Assembly: GCA_009699665.1 (NCBI GenBank)
Contig: WLNS01000001.1
Location: 1 to 39,147, forward strand
Length of the DNA stretch: 39,147 nucleotides
Source of the DNA: Actinomycetota bacterium
Lineage (GTDB): Bacteria > Actinomycetota > Actinomycetes > Actinomycetales > Microbacteriaceae
Direction of reading: 5' to 3'
The position numbers and the translations under genes were made by a program. The first letter of the stretch is position 1. The number at the start of each line of letters is the position of its first letter. Shown piece by piece: positions 14,950-23,688 of this stretch. Below the pieces are notes generated by a model. It saw only the letters and a program-made list of their open reading frames with translations, did not search any database and had not been told where the DNA came from.

Positions 14950-16407
14950 TTAGAAGGGGTAAGGCGCGATGTCGGGGCGCACCGTCAGCCACTGCTGCTC
15001 GGTAAATGCCTCGATGTTGGCCTCGGCGCCACCAAACCGCGAACCCGTGCCCGAGGCACCCACGCCACCAAAGGGAATGTTGGCCTCATCGGCCACCGTC
15101 TGCTCGTTGATGTGCAGGATTCCCGTGTTGAGCTGGTCGGCAATCTTCATCGCTTCACCAACGTCACCCAGGATTCCGACTGACAGACCGTACTCTGAAT
15201 TGTTGGCGAGGGCGACAGCTTCGTCCATCGTCGAGAACTTGATGATGGGCGCCACCGGTCCAAAGATTTCATCCTTCCAGGCGCTCATCTCGGGCTTCAG
15301 GTCGGCCAGCACTGTGGGCTTAAAGAAATTGCCCTCGTGCGTTCCGCCGGCCGCGAGTTTTCCGCCCTGCTTGACGGTCTCATCGACAATGCTCTGAACC
15401 TTGGCTGTTTGATTGGCGTCAATGATGGGGCCCAGTGCAACCTGATCGGTCGCCGGGTTGCCCACGGGAAGGTGATTCGCCTTTTCGACCAGCGCAGCCA
15501 CGTACTCGTCGTAGACCGACTCGTGAACGATGTGCCGACCCGTCGTCATGCAGATCTGGCCCTGGTGCATCCACGAACCGAAGGCACCCGCAGAAGCGGC
15601 CTTGGCTACGTCGACACCGGGCAGAATGATGAGAGCGTTGTTTCCGCCGAGCTCGAGGTGTGTGCGCTTGAGGTGCTGCGCGCCCAGCTCGCCAACCTTA
15701 CGACCGGCAGCCGTCGAGCCCGTGAACGACACAACGCGCACGTCGGGCGCCGAGACAACAGCCTCGCCCACGTCGGCTCCGCCGTTGACCATCTGGAAAA
15801 CGCCCGCGGGAAGGCCGGCCTCTTCGAAGATGCGCACGATGGCCGCACCTGCGCCCACCGCCGTGCGGGGGTCTGGTTTGAAGACAACGGCGTTACCCAA
15901 GGCAATGGCCGGAGCAATCGAACGAATCGACAGAATCAGCGGAAAGTTGAACGGCGCAATCACCGTGACAACTCCGGCCGGACGGCGACGCATAAAGCTC
16001 CAGTGCGGGTCGTTCGACGGAAGAACGCTACCCATCGGGTGGCTCGGAAGCGAACTGGCCTCAAAGCACTCGCCTTCGGCCACGTGAATTTCCAGCCCGG
16101 CCTTGGGGGGAATAGATCCGGCCTCTTTAACCAGCCAGTCGGTGATTTCGGCAGCGTAGGTGCCAAAGAGCTCGCCCGCCTTGCGCATGATTGCGGCGCG
16201 CTGCTCGGGGGGCGTGGCAGCCCAACCAACCTGAGCCTTGGCCGCCTCGGCGGCTGCTTTGTTGGCATCCGCAACGGAAGCCATGCCAATCGAGCCAAGT
16301 TTTTCGCCGGTTGCGGGCGAAACCACGTCGCGCGTACCGCCACCGCCGGCCACCCAGCCGTTGATGTAAATCTTGTCGGTCCAAATCTTCGGATCGAGCA
16401 GTGCCAT
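14950..16407 (-). CDS. Benzaldehyde dehydrogenase (MdlD/XylC-type aldehyde dehydrogenase)
   Basis: 485 residues from the ATG at 16407, which has AGGAGG upstream; longer in-frame starts lack one. Aldehyde dehydrogenase with catalytic C286 in HQGQICMTTGRH and base E252 in ELGGNN. The HQGQICM block and the short N-terminus (KIYINGW) are typical of benzaldehyde, vanillin and related aryl-aldehyde dehydrogenases. It would oxidise an aromatic aldehyde to the benzoate with NAD(P). Divergent from a benzoylformate-decarboxylase-like gene that would supply that aldehyde, and followed by a terminator and an AraC regulator. The exact ring substituents cannot be read from sequence. Confidence 0.85.
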   Translation of the reverse strand: MALLDPKIWTDKIYINGWVAGGGGTRDVVSPATGEKLGSIGMASVADANKAAAEAAKAQVGWAATPPEQRAAIMRKAGELFGTYAAEITDWLVKEAGSIPPKAGLEIHVAEGECFEASSLPSHPMGSVLPSNDPHWSFMRRRPAGVVTVIAPFNFPLILSIRSIAPAIALGNAVVFKPDPRTAVGAGAAIVRIFEEAGLPAGVFQMVNGGADVGEAVVSAPDVRVVSFTGSTAAGRKVGELGAQHLKRTHLELGGNNALIILPGVDVAKAASAGAFGSWMHQGQICMTTGRHIVHESVYDEYVAALVEKANHLPVGNPATDQVALGPIIDANQTAKVQSIVDETVKQGGKLAAGGTHEGNFFKPTVLADLKPEMSAWKDEIFGPVAPIIKFSTMDEAVALANNSEYGLSVGILGDVGEAMKIADQLNTGILHINEQTVADEANIPFGGVGASGTGSRFGGAEANIEAFTEQQWLTVRPDIAPYPF

Positions 16408-16472
16408 GTCTCCTCCTCGAGACTCGCTAGAACATAGGCAACGCCTCACACGAATCGAGGCGATGTGAAATC

Positions 16473-16506
16473 AGTCTACGCCGGGTGAGAATCCCGTCAA
16501 TTGACG
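16473..16506 (-). promoter_or_regulatory. Promoter of the benzaldehyde dehydrogenase gene with overlapping palindrome
   Basis: On the minus strand, TTGACG (16495-16500), 16 bp, TAGACT (16473-16478) fits a sigma-70-type promoter, about 66 bp upstream of the start codon. The -35 is half of a perfect 12-bp palindrome CGTCAATTGACG (16495-16506), a likely regulator site. The palindrome lies midway in the 233-bp gap between two divergent genes, so one protein could control both. No rightward -10 is obvious. Confidence 0.5.
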
Positions 16507-16640
16507 TTGAGCGCTGCGCCTTGCCTGCCGGTGCGACATCGTCTCGCGAACCGGCCGAACCGTGTTGCTGGCCACGCGACGACGGTAGCATCGAGACTGT
16601 TGTGGCGCTCTCGTGACGAGTGCCCCAGAGTAGGACAACC

Positions 16641-18263
16641 ATGACTTCCTCAGCCCCACACACCGTTCGGGACGCATTTTTTGATGTGCTGCGCCGTTAC
16701 GACCTGACCAAGATTTTTGCCAACCCCGGATCGACCGAAATCTCGCTGCTGGCCAACCTGCCTGCCGACATCGATTTCACGCTGGCCCTGCACGAAGGGT
16801 CTGTGGTGGGCATGGCCACCGGCTATGCGCTTGCTCGGCAGAAAGCCGCCATGGTTGTGGTGCACACCACGGCTGGACTCGGAAACGCTGTCAGCGCCAT
16901 CGCCACCGCTCGGGCCAACCGCGCGCCGCTAGTCATTGTCGTGGGGCAACAGGACCGTCGCCACCTGGCCACCGAACCCTTTCTGGCCGGCAAACTCGCG
17001 GGACTCGCGGGCGACTATCCCGTGTGGTTTAACGAGCCGGTGACCCCGCACGATGTTCCCGCTGCCGTGGCGCGGGCTTATCACGAGGCAACCACGCGTC
17101 GCGGGCCGGCAATCGTCGTCGTTCCCATGGACGACTGGCTCACCGAATATCCCGCCGAGCGCGTTTTCCCCGCCCCCGAGATCGCGGTGCTGTCGGGCGA
17201 ACCGAGCGTCGCCACCGTCGCTGCCATCGTGCAGCACATTGATGCAGCCAAGAATCCCGTCATTATCTCGGGAGCCGCAAATTCCACCGCCGAAGGATGG
17301 GCCGCGTTGGTTCGGCTGGCCGAGCGCACGCAGGCCCCGGTCTTTCAGGAGTCGTTTGCCGGTCAGGCCGGTTTTCCCCAGGATCATGCCCTGTTTGCCG
17401 GATTCCTCTCGGCGGCGCGGTCGGTGCTGCGCACGCAGCTGGCCGATTTCGACACCGTCATCGCGGTCGGTGCTCCCGTCTTCCGGCAATACAACTTCGA
17501 GCCCGGGGCGATGCTGAGCCCCGGCACGGCCGTGATTGTCGTCACCAACGACTCCGACGAAGCCCTCCGGTCGGCGGCCACGCTGTCGGTGCTCGGCGAC
17601 ATCCCCGCGACCATCGCCGAGGTGGCCGACACGGTGCGCGCGGTCGCGAAAACGCGGGCAGTTGTTCCGCCCCGACGCCCCGCTCCGCCGGCTCCCAAGG
17701 CAGGCGAACCCCTGCGCGCCTCGCACGTGATGGCCGCCCTCGCCGAACTGCTGCCGGCGAACGCCATCGTGGTCGAAGAGACACCGTCGAGTCGCCCCGA
17801 TCTGCATGAACTGCTGCCCGCTCGCCAGCCACTGGGTTTCGTCAGCGCGGCCATGGGCGGTCTGGGCTTTGGGCTGCCCGCGGCCATCGGCCTGCGTATG
17901 GGCGCCCCCGAGCGACCCACGATCGCTATCTTGGGCGACGGCTCATCGATGTATTCCATTCAGGGTCTGTGGAGTGCACGCCACTACGGGGTCGGTGCGC
18001 TTTTCATCATTCTCAACAACGGGCGCTACGCCGTCATGGATCGCTTGGCCGAGAGAATTAGTTCGGGCGAGCCGGCGTGGCCGCCCTTCGACGAGATCGA
18101 CTTTGCCGACCTTTCCCGGTCTCTGGGCGTATCGACCACCCGCCTCTCGGACTATGCGAGCATGCGTCAGACCCTCGACGAGGTCATCCCCTCGTTGGCG
18201 GCTCGAAACGAGCCGCTGATGCTGGTGATCGACGTCGAGCCGGAGCTGCACTTCGCCCCCTAG
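16641..18263 (+). CDS. mdlC: Thiamine-diphosphate enzyme, benzoylformate decarboxylase-like
   Basis: 540 residues. Active-site residues of Pseudomonas benzoylformate decarboxylase are conserved at offset +5: S31 (NPGSTE), E52 (LHEGS) and H75 (VVHTTAGLGN), equal to S26, E47 and H70. The ThDP/Mg motif runs from GDGSS at 432 to NN at 459-460. The second catalytic histidine (H281 in VFRYHQYDP) is replaced by Tyr284 in VFRQYNFEP, so rate or substrate may differ. It would decarboxylate an aryl-2-oxoacid to an aryl aldehyde for the divergent dehydrogenase. The start is the ATG at 16641, with AGGA six bases upstream, rather than the GTG at 16620. Gene symbol is by similarity only. Confidence 0.82.
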   Translation: MTSSAPHTVRDAFFDVLRRYDLTKIFANPGSTEISLLANLPADIDFTLALHEGSVVGMATGYALARQKAAMVVVHTTAGLGNAVSAIATARANRAPLVIVVGQQDRRHLATEPFLAGKLAGLAGDYPVWFNEPVTPHDVPAAVARAYHEATTRRGPAIVVVPMDDWLTEYPAERVFPAPEIAVLSGEPSVATVAAIVQHIDAAKNPVIISGAANSTAEGWAALVRLAERTQAPVFQESFAGQAGFPQDHALFAGFLSAARSVLRTQLADFDTVIAVGAPVFRQYNFEPGAMLSPGTAVIVVTNDSDEALRSAATLSVLGDIPATIAEVADTVRAVAKTRAVVPPRRPAPPAPKAGEPLRASHVMAALAELLPANAIVVEETPSSRPDLHELLPARQPLGFVSAAMGGLGFGLPAAIGLRMGAPERPTIAILGDGSSMYSIQGLWSARHYGVGALFIILNNGRYAVMDRLAERISSGEPAWPPFDEIDFADLSRSLGVSTTRLSDYASMRQTLDEVIPSLAARNEPLMLVIDVEPELHFAP

Positions 18264-18278
18264 CCCGCACTTCGTCGG

Positions 18279-18352
18279 CTGAGTAGGCGGCCACGTCGCC
18301 GTATCGAAACTGCGCAGCAGGTTGAGTAGGCGACCACGTCGCCGTATCGAAG
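18279..18352. repeat. Two tandem copies of the GAGTAGGC...GTATCGAA hairpin repeat
   Basis: Copies at 18279-18310 and 18321-18352, 42 bp apart, differ at only a few positions. Each holds GGCGNC-CAC-GTCGCC, a short hairpin, between a TGAGTA end and a GTATCGAA end. They fill the gap between two convergent genes, where they may act as a transcription end. A related inverted pair lies at 2712-2780. Confidence 0.75.
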
Positions 18353-18356
18353 CCCC

Positions 18357-19730
18357 TCAGTGCGCCCGCCCCGAAATAACGTCGGCCATGCGCGCCAGGG
18401 GTGACGTGGTCGCTCGACCACGAAATTCCGCCCGATCCGCCATGCCATACGCCGCATAGAGCCCCCGCACGGCCAGCCACCTCAGCGGCTCCACCTCCCA
18501 CTTGCGCACCCGGTGATTGACCCACGGAAGTTCGGTCACGTCGGTGTGTCTGCCCAGAATGAGGTCGGCCAGCGTTCGGCCCGCCAGGTTGGTGGCCGTC
18601 ACGCCCGTGCCAACATAGCCGCCGGCCCAGCCCATACCGGTGGCCGAATCAAAGCCCACGGTCGCCGACCAGTCGCGGGGAACACCCAAGACACCCGACC
18701 ACGCGTGGGCAATGGGCACATCCGCGGTGCCGGGCAGCAGGCGCCCCAGCAACGCGCGCAACGATGCCACCGTGCTGTCGGGTGTGTGTCCGTCGGTGTC
18801 GGTGCGCGATCCATAGAGATAAGGAACACCCCGGCCGCCAATGGCAATGCGGTCGTCAGCAGTGCGTTGCGCATAGAAGTAGCTGTGCGCCATGTCACCC
18901 ACGAGCTCCCGGCCAGACCAGCCAATTCGTTTCCAGACGGATGCAGCCACGGGTTCGGTCACGATCTGCGACGAGTTCATCGGCAGCCACGTGCGATGCA
19001 GGCCCCGAATGTTCGACGTGAAACCTTCCGTGGCGCGCACCACAATGGGTGCCCGAACGACGCCCCGATTCGTGGTCACACGTCCCGAGGCAATTTCATC
19101 GGCCGTGGTGTCCTCAAAAATCGTGACGCCGAGGCGTTCGACCGTCGTCGCGAGCCCGGCCAACAGCTGAGCCGGATTAATGCGTGCCGCGTGTGGATGC
19201 CACAGGGCGCCCGTGGTCGGTTCCAGCGCAATCCGATCGTGTGCTTCGGCGGCCGAGAGCAACACCGTGTCGGTCATCGACCACGTTTGTTCGTCGCGGG
19301 CCCACGCTTCGAGGCGACCCTGTTGCGCCCGGTTTTGCGCCACCGTGTATTCGCCGCCCTTGACGGCACCACTATCAATGCGCTCCGTCGCCGCGACACG
19401 AACCACTTCGTCGACGGTCTCGTTGAGCGCCGATTGCATGCGCCCGGCTGCATCGCGGCCCCACGACTTCACATATTGGTCGCGCCCACCGGTGACCGAG
19501 TTGGTGAGCCATCCACCGTTGCGCCCCGAGGCGCCGTAGCCCGCAAAGCGTTGCTCAACGATCACCACGTTCAGACTCGGGTCGGCTTTCTTCAGGTAAT
19601 AGGCCGTCCAGAGTCCGGTGTATCCGGCGCCCACGATGCACACATCGGCACTGCGGTCGCCGGGCAATGCCGGCCGTGCCGCGGGCAGACCGAGCTGCTG
19701 CCACCAAAAAGACACATTGCCGTTAATCAC
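18357..19730 (-). CDS. DAO-family FAD-dependent oxidoreductase (PuuB/OrdL-like)
   Basis: 457 residues. FAD-binding GAGYTG at 34-39 with the ribose-binding glutamate in VIVEQR, and GYGASGRNGGWL, the hallmark of gamma-glutamylputrescine oxidase and related amine oxidases of the D-amino-acid oxidase superfamily. The C-terminal FAD loop reads GWAGGYVGTGVTATNLAGRTLADLI in the protein's last third. It probably oxidises a secondary or primary amine with release of an aldehyde or oxoacid. The GTG start at 19730 has no strong ribosome site. It converges on the decarboxylase gene and may feed that pathway, but no direct evidence links them. Confidence 0.82.
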   Translation of the reverse strand: MINGNVSFWWQQLGLPAARPALPGDRSADVCIVGAGYTGLWTAYYLKKADPSLNVVIVEQRFAGYGASGRNGGWLTNSVTGGRDQYVKSWGRDAAGRMQSALNETVDEVVRVAATERIDSGAVKGGEYTVAQNRAQQGRLEAWARDEQTWSMTDTVLLSAAEAHDRIALEPTTGALWHPHAARINPAQLLAGLATTVERLGVTIFEDTTADEIASGRVTTNRGVVRAPIVVRATEGFTSNIRGLHRTWLPMNSSQIVTEPVAASVWKRIGWSGRELVGDMAHSYFYAQRTADDRIAIGGRGVPYLYGSRTDTDGHTPDSTVASLRALLGRLLPGTADVPIAHAWSGVLGVPRDWSATVGFDSATGMGWAGGYVGTGVTATNLAGRTLADLILGRHTDVTELPWVNHRVRKWEVEPLRWLAVRGLYAAYGMADRAEFRGRATTSPLARMADVISGRAH

Positions 19731-19756
19731 AGCGCCAGACTAACGCCACAGAAAGT

Positions 19757-19788
19757 GCTGAGGGCAACCTCACGCGGTTACCCCCAGC
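19757..19788 (-). terminator. Hairpin downstream of the MMPL gene, probable terminator
   Basis: On the minus strand a 13-bp stem with two G-U pairs (GCTGGGGGTAACC / GGTTGCCCTCAGC) closes a 6-base loop, 13 bp after the MMPL stop codon. The two G-U pairs would be A-C mismatches on the other strand, so it is an RNA feature of leftward transcripts. The T-run after it is weak (ACTTTCT). Confidence 0.5.
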
Positions 19789-19801
19789 ATCGACTCACAA
19801 A

Positions 19802-22078
19802 CTACGGCTTTCCGTTGCCCAACTTGCTCGGCCACCAAATCTTGCGACCAATGTCGTAGGCCATGGCGGGCACCAGCAGCGAGCGCACCAAGATCGTGTC
19901 GAGGATCACGCCGAACGCCACGATGAAGGCCAGCTGCACGAGGAACAGAATCGGGATCACGCCGAGGGCCGCGAAGGTGGCCGCCAGGATCACACCCGCT
20001 GAGGTGATCACGCCACCGGTGACGGCAAGGCCCCGCAAGATGCCCGGTCTTGTGCCCAGTTGCAACGTCTCTTCACGCACTCGGGTCATCAAGAAGATGT
20101 TGTAGTCAATGCCCAGCGCCACGAGGAAGACGAAGCCAAACAACGGCACGCTCGCATCAGCGCCCGGGAAGTTGAACAGGTTGTTGAAGACCAGTGCTGA
20201 GACGCCCAGGGTGGCGCCAAAGCTCACGACCACCGAGAAGATCAACAGCAGCGGTGCAACAATCGACCGCAGCAACAGCATCAGAATGATGAAGATGACG
20301 GCGAGCACGATGGGAATAATCCTCGTGAGGTCGGCCTGAGCCGTCTCGTTTGTGTCGAGCGCAATGGCGGTCTCGCCACCGACCAACACACTCGAATCAA
20401 CCTCCGCCAGTGAGACGCGCAGATCCTTGACCACCTTCTCGGCATCGGCCGAGTCGGGCTGATAGGTCAGGGTGGCGTTGATCAATACCTGACCGTCGAC
20501 CACCTTGGGGATGGGGTCGATTTCAGGCACGGCAGGTGGTCCTGCCTGACCGCCGGCCATCGCATCCGGCATCGCACCAAAGGGGGCCCCTCCGGCGGCT
20601 GCCGCTTGTGCCGCCAAGGCTTCGGCGATCGCAGCGGCAACGGCCTTCTGGTCCTGCTGCACCGACACCTCAGAGATTCCGGGGTTCGCGGCCGTGGCGT
20701 CCATCACCTTCGTGTAGTCGGCTTCCTTCGCGATAATCACCACGGGAGAGCCCGAGCCGGCGGCAAAGTGCTCGCCGAGCACCTTCTGACCATCAACCGA
20801 TTCGATGTTGTTTCCGAGCAAGAAGTCGGTTTGCGGCAGTCCGCTGGCTTTCAGCGAGGGCAGTGCTGCACACGCGGCCAGCAAAACGACGAGCGTGACA
20901 ATCCACGTGGTGCGCGGGCGCTTGGCAATCAGGGTGCCGACCCGGCGCCACAGACCCCGAATGCCTTCAAGCCCGGCAATCTTCTCGGCGTTCGCCGCCT
21001 CAACCTTTTTCTTGCCGACCTTGGGCATGAACGGCCAGAACGAGGCGCGGCCAAAGATCATGAGCACGGCCGGCAAGAACGAGACGGCGGCGAGGAACGC
21101 AAAACCAATGCCGAAGGCCGCAATGGGGCCCAGCGCCTTGTTCGAGTTGAGGTCGCTAAAGAGCAGGCAGAGGAGCGCCAAAATGACCGTAGCGGCCGAC
21201 GCGCCAATGGCCTCGAACGAACCGCGGAACGCGCGACCGATGGCCGCCCACTTCGACTGCACCTCGAAGAGCGATTCCCTGAATCGCGACACCATGAGCA
21301 GCGCGTAGTCGGTGGCCGCACCGATGACCAAAATCGACAGGATGCCCTGACTCTGACCCGACACCTTGATGATGTCGTTGTATGCGAGCCAATAGATGCC
21401 CAGAATCGACGCCGACAGCGCAAAGACTGCTGTCAGCAGCACGAGCACGGGAAGCAGCAGCGACCGATAGACAACCAGCAAAATGACAAAGACCGCACCG
21501 AGTGCGACGAGCAGCAGGATGCCATCAATGCCGCCAAAACCGTTGACGAAGTCGGCGAGAAGGCCGGCCGGCCCGGCAACGTAGGCCGTAAAGCCCGCCG
21601 GTGTGCTGTCTTGCACGAGCGTGCGCAACTCGACGACGTTGCCGAGGAGTTCCTGCCCCGAAGCACTAAAGGGAACGATGTATTCAACGGCCGCCCCATC
21701 GTCCGACTTAATCGGCCCGATGACACTCGTGGGCAGGGGATCCGTGGCGGGAGCGACGCCAGGAGAATCCTGCATGGCAGTGCCCAGCGTGCCGAACGCC
21801 TCCATGTCGGTCGCGGTGACCGTGCCACTGTCGGAAACAATGACCACGATCGCCGGAATGTCTTTCGACTCGCGGAACTTCTCGGCGATGGCATTGACCT
21901 CGGTGCTTTGCGCACTGGCCGGAAGAAAGCCGGCCTGGTCGTTGGTCGAAACTTCAGAAATCTTGCCAAACGTGGGGCCGCCGAGTCCGGCAAGCGCCAG
22001 CCACACAATCACCAAAACGGTGGGCAACAGGATGCGCAGCCAGAGGCGCGGAGTCCAGTCTTTCTTCGGCTCTTTCAT
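19802..22078 (-). CDS. MMPL/RND-family membrane transporter
   Basis: 758 residues in two similar halves. Transmembrane segment 1 is at about 11-31, followed by a large outside domain, a bundle of five or six segments (about 185-345), a second outside domain (about 410-575, with a Gly/Ala/Pro-rich stretch near 495-515) and a final bundle (580-745). The proton-relay Asp-Tyr pairs are D257-Y258 (ATDYALLMVSRFRE) and D658-Y659 (GIDYNIFLMTRVREE). The family exports lipids, glycolipids or drugs using the proton gradient. AGGGAG lies seven bases before the ATG. No neighbouring gene indicates the cargo. Confidence 0.92.
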   Translation of the reverse strand: MKEPKKDWTPRLWLRILLPTVLVIVWLALAGLGGPTFGKISEVSTNDQAGFLPASAQSTEVNAIAEKFRESKDIPAIVVIVSDSGTVTATDMEAFGTLGTAMQDSPGVAPATDPLPTSVIGPIKSDDGAAVEYIVPFSASGQELLGNVVELRTLVQDSTPAGFTAYVAGPAGLLADFVNGFGGIDGILLLVALGAVFVILLVVYRSLLLPVLVLLTAVFALSASILGIYWLAYNDIIKVSGQSQGILSILVIGAATDYALLMVSRFRESLFEVQSKWAAIGRAFRGSFEAIGASAATVILALLCLLFSDLNSNKALGPIAAFGIGFAFLAAVSFLPAVLMIFGRASFWPFMPKVGKKKVEAANAEKIAGLEGIRGLWRRVGTLIAKRPRTTWIVTLVVLLAACAALPSLKASGLPQTDFLLGNNIESVDGQKVLGEHFAAGSGSPVVIIAKEADYTKVMDATAANPGISEVSVQQDQKAVAAAIAEALAAQAAAAGGAPFGAMPDAMAGGQAGPPAVPEIDPIPKVVDGQVLINATLTYQPDSADAEKVVKDLRVSLAEVDSSVLVGGETAIALDTNETAQADLTRIIPIVLAVIFIILMLLLRSIVAPLLLIFSVVVSFGATLGVSALVFNNLFNFPGADASVPLFGFVFLVALGIDYNIFLMTRVREETLQLGTRPGILRGLAVTGGVITSAGVILAATFAALGVIPILFLVQLAFIVAFGVILDTILVRSLLVPAMAYDIGRKIWWPSKLGNGKP

Positions 22079-22143
22079 GATTTCTCCCTTGTCGGCAATG
22101 CCTGAAATCCTAGCAAAGGGAGCGAGGCAGTGAGTTCTCGGGG

Positions 22144-22725
22144 CTAGGCCGCGGGAAAGGGATGCGTGAAGACCGTTTCGTCGAGGGGGCGGCGCACTCG
22201 GGGTGCTGTCTCGCGGGCCCGCAACGTCTCATCGAGAAGTTCGGGCGCGCCCAGATGGCCGACCGCAGCGACAACGAATACTTTCCACGTTGTGGGCACG
22301 TTGAAATGCGCCGCTATGGCATCGCGATCAAAACCAGCGGCCTGATGCACGAACAAACCGTCGGCGTGCGCCTGCACCGAGAAGTGCGCCATTGCCTGAC
22401 CCAGATCGTAGGGGGCGTACTCCCGTCCGCGATTCTCAGGATCGTCCTCATACATTCCAATCACAATCGCCCCGGCGTTCGGCGCCCACGACGCGTTCCA
22501 CCCAGACAGGTGCTCTGTCATGGCTGCGAAGGTTGCGTCACCGCGAAAGCCCACCAAAAAGCGCCACTCCTGGAGGTTGCTGAGCGAGGGCGACCAGCGC
22601 GCAGCCTCAAACGCCGGCGTCAGATCGGCCATGGTCAGCGATCGTGATGTATCAAACGAGCGAGGGCTCCAGCGCTCGGCAAGAACGGGGAGGATCGGAG
22701 TGCTGGTATCGGCGTTGCGCGACAT
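22144..22725 (-). CDS. Nitroreductase-family FMN oxidoreductase
   Basis: 193 residues. The family pattern is clear: N-terminal ERWSPRSFD (FMN phosphate-binding arginines), AARWSPSLSNLQEWRFLV (isoalloxazine-binding segment), and the DLGQAMAHFSVQAHADGLFVHQ helix. It is short and lacks the final dimer arm of classical NfsB. It would reduce nitroaromatics, quinones or flavin-like substrates with NAD(P)H. AAAGGGA precedes the ATG at 22725. It lies between tRNA-Thr and the MMPL gene, all leftward. Physiological substrate unknown. Confidence 0.88.
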   Translation of the reverse strand: MSRNADTSTPILPVLAERWSPRSFDTSRSLTMADLTPAFEAARWSPSLSNLQEWRFLVGFRGDATFAAMTEHLSGWNASWAPNAGAIVIGMYEDDPENRGREYAPYDLGQAMAHFSVQAHADGLFVHQAAGFDRDAIAAHFNVPTTWKVFVVAAVGHLGAPELLDETLRARETAPRVRRPLDETVFTHPFPAA

Positions 22726-22825
22726 AAAATTCCCTTTCAGAAGATATTTCAGTCATGATTTCGTCGCCCCAGAGACGACACGACTGACGGCAAGAACGCC
22801 TCGCACGCGCGAATATTCCCGACAA

Positions 22826-22901
22826 TGGGGCCGCCTGCGAGAATCGAACTCGCGACCTATTCATTACGAGTGAATCGCTCTACCAACTGAGCTAAGGCGG
22901 C
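22826..22901 (-). tRNA. tRNA-Thr (anticodon CGT)
   Basis: The minus strand begins GCCGCCTTAGCTCAGTTGG, with acceptor arms GCCGCCT / AGGCGGC, D-arm, anticodon loop CTCGTAA (anticodon CGT), T-arm GCGAGTTCGATTCTCGC and an encoded CCA. It reads ACG codons. A 7-bp inverted repeat GGCTCGC-TAA-GCGAGCC (22904-22920) lies between it and the CopC-like gene. Confidence 0.95.
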
Positions 22902-22930
22902 GGGGCTCGCTAAGCGAGCCGAGTCAAAGC

Positions 22931-23557
22931 CTATCCGACGCGACGGCGTCGCACGAAAACGACGACGATGGCGGCGATGCCGGCAGCCACACCGGCGCCG
23001 AGCGCCGACCAGCCAATAATCTGCACCGGCACCAGTCCACTATCCGGTGGTCCGTCGCCTGCCGTCGACTGGTAAGCGCGTGCGTCAATCGTCATCTCTG
23101 GTTCCGAAATGACTGAGGGCTCGGGGGTTGTCGTTTCGGAGTTGTCGGAACCTAGATTGTCGACCACCTCAAAGTGAAACTCGCCGTCACCCTCGTGGCC
23201 GTCCACGGACACGTTGTGCCACGCGGCCCGGTACATGCCCGCGGCGAGGCTCCCTGGGATTGTTTTCGCCATTACTGTGCCCGACGCATCGAGCGTTGCT
23301 GCGTCCTGAGGCACCGTGTTGCCGGCACCATCAAAGAGAGCCAAGGATGAGTACTGCAGCACGATCTGCTCACTGAAGGTCACCGAAATCTGAGCGGGAG
23401 TGGCCACCTGCGTGTTGTCGACCGGCGAAGTCGAGACAATCTCGGCGTGAGCGCTTGCCGCTGAAGCAGTCGCCACAGTGGCCACGCTCGTGCCCGCGAA
23501 AAACAGAGTTGCCAAGGCCAGCCATCTGAGAGAACCCCGAGCAAAATGTGCCGTCAC
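22931..23557 (-). CDS. CopC-domain protein, secreted and C-terminally membrane-anchored
   Basis: 208 residues. A signal peptide ends at the Ala-rich ATASAASA just before HAEIVSTSPVDNTQV; the mature protein would begin with His, the N-terminal copper ligand of CopC. The domain ends with YRAAWHNVSVDGHEGDGEFHFEV (given here only to mark residues about 110-132, where further His ligands lie). A loose linker (SETTTPEPS) leads to a transmembrane helix at about 181-202 and the basic tail RRRRVG. It probably binds copper outside the membrane; no CopD gene is visible. The GTG start at 23557 has AGGGAG nine bases upstream. Confidence 0.87.
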   Translation of the reverse strand: MTAHFARGSLRWLALATLFFAGTSVATVATASAASAHAEIVSTSPVDNTQVATPAQISVTFSEQIVLQYSSLALFDGAGNTVPQDAATLDASGTVMAKTIPGSLAAGMYRAAWHNVSVDGHEGDGEFHFEVVDNLGSDNSETTTPEPSVISEPEMTIDARAYQSTAGDGPPDSGLVPVQIIGWSALGAGVAAGIAAIVVVFVRRRRVG

Positions 23558-23688
23558 GTTTCTATTCTCCCTGTGCCGAGCGAGAAAACGCCATACGCGT
23601 CGGTGAGCGGAAACTCGGAGGAGTGTGAAACGTGGGGGTGAGGCGAGGGCATGACAGGCAGAGTTGTGATGGGCGACCGAAGGCGGTT

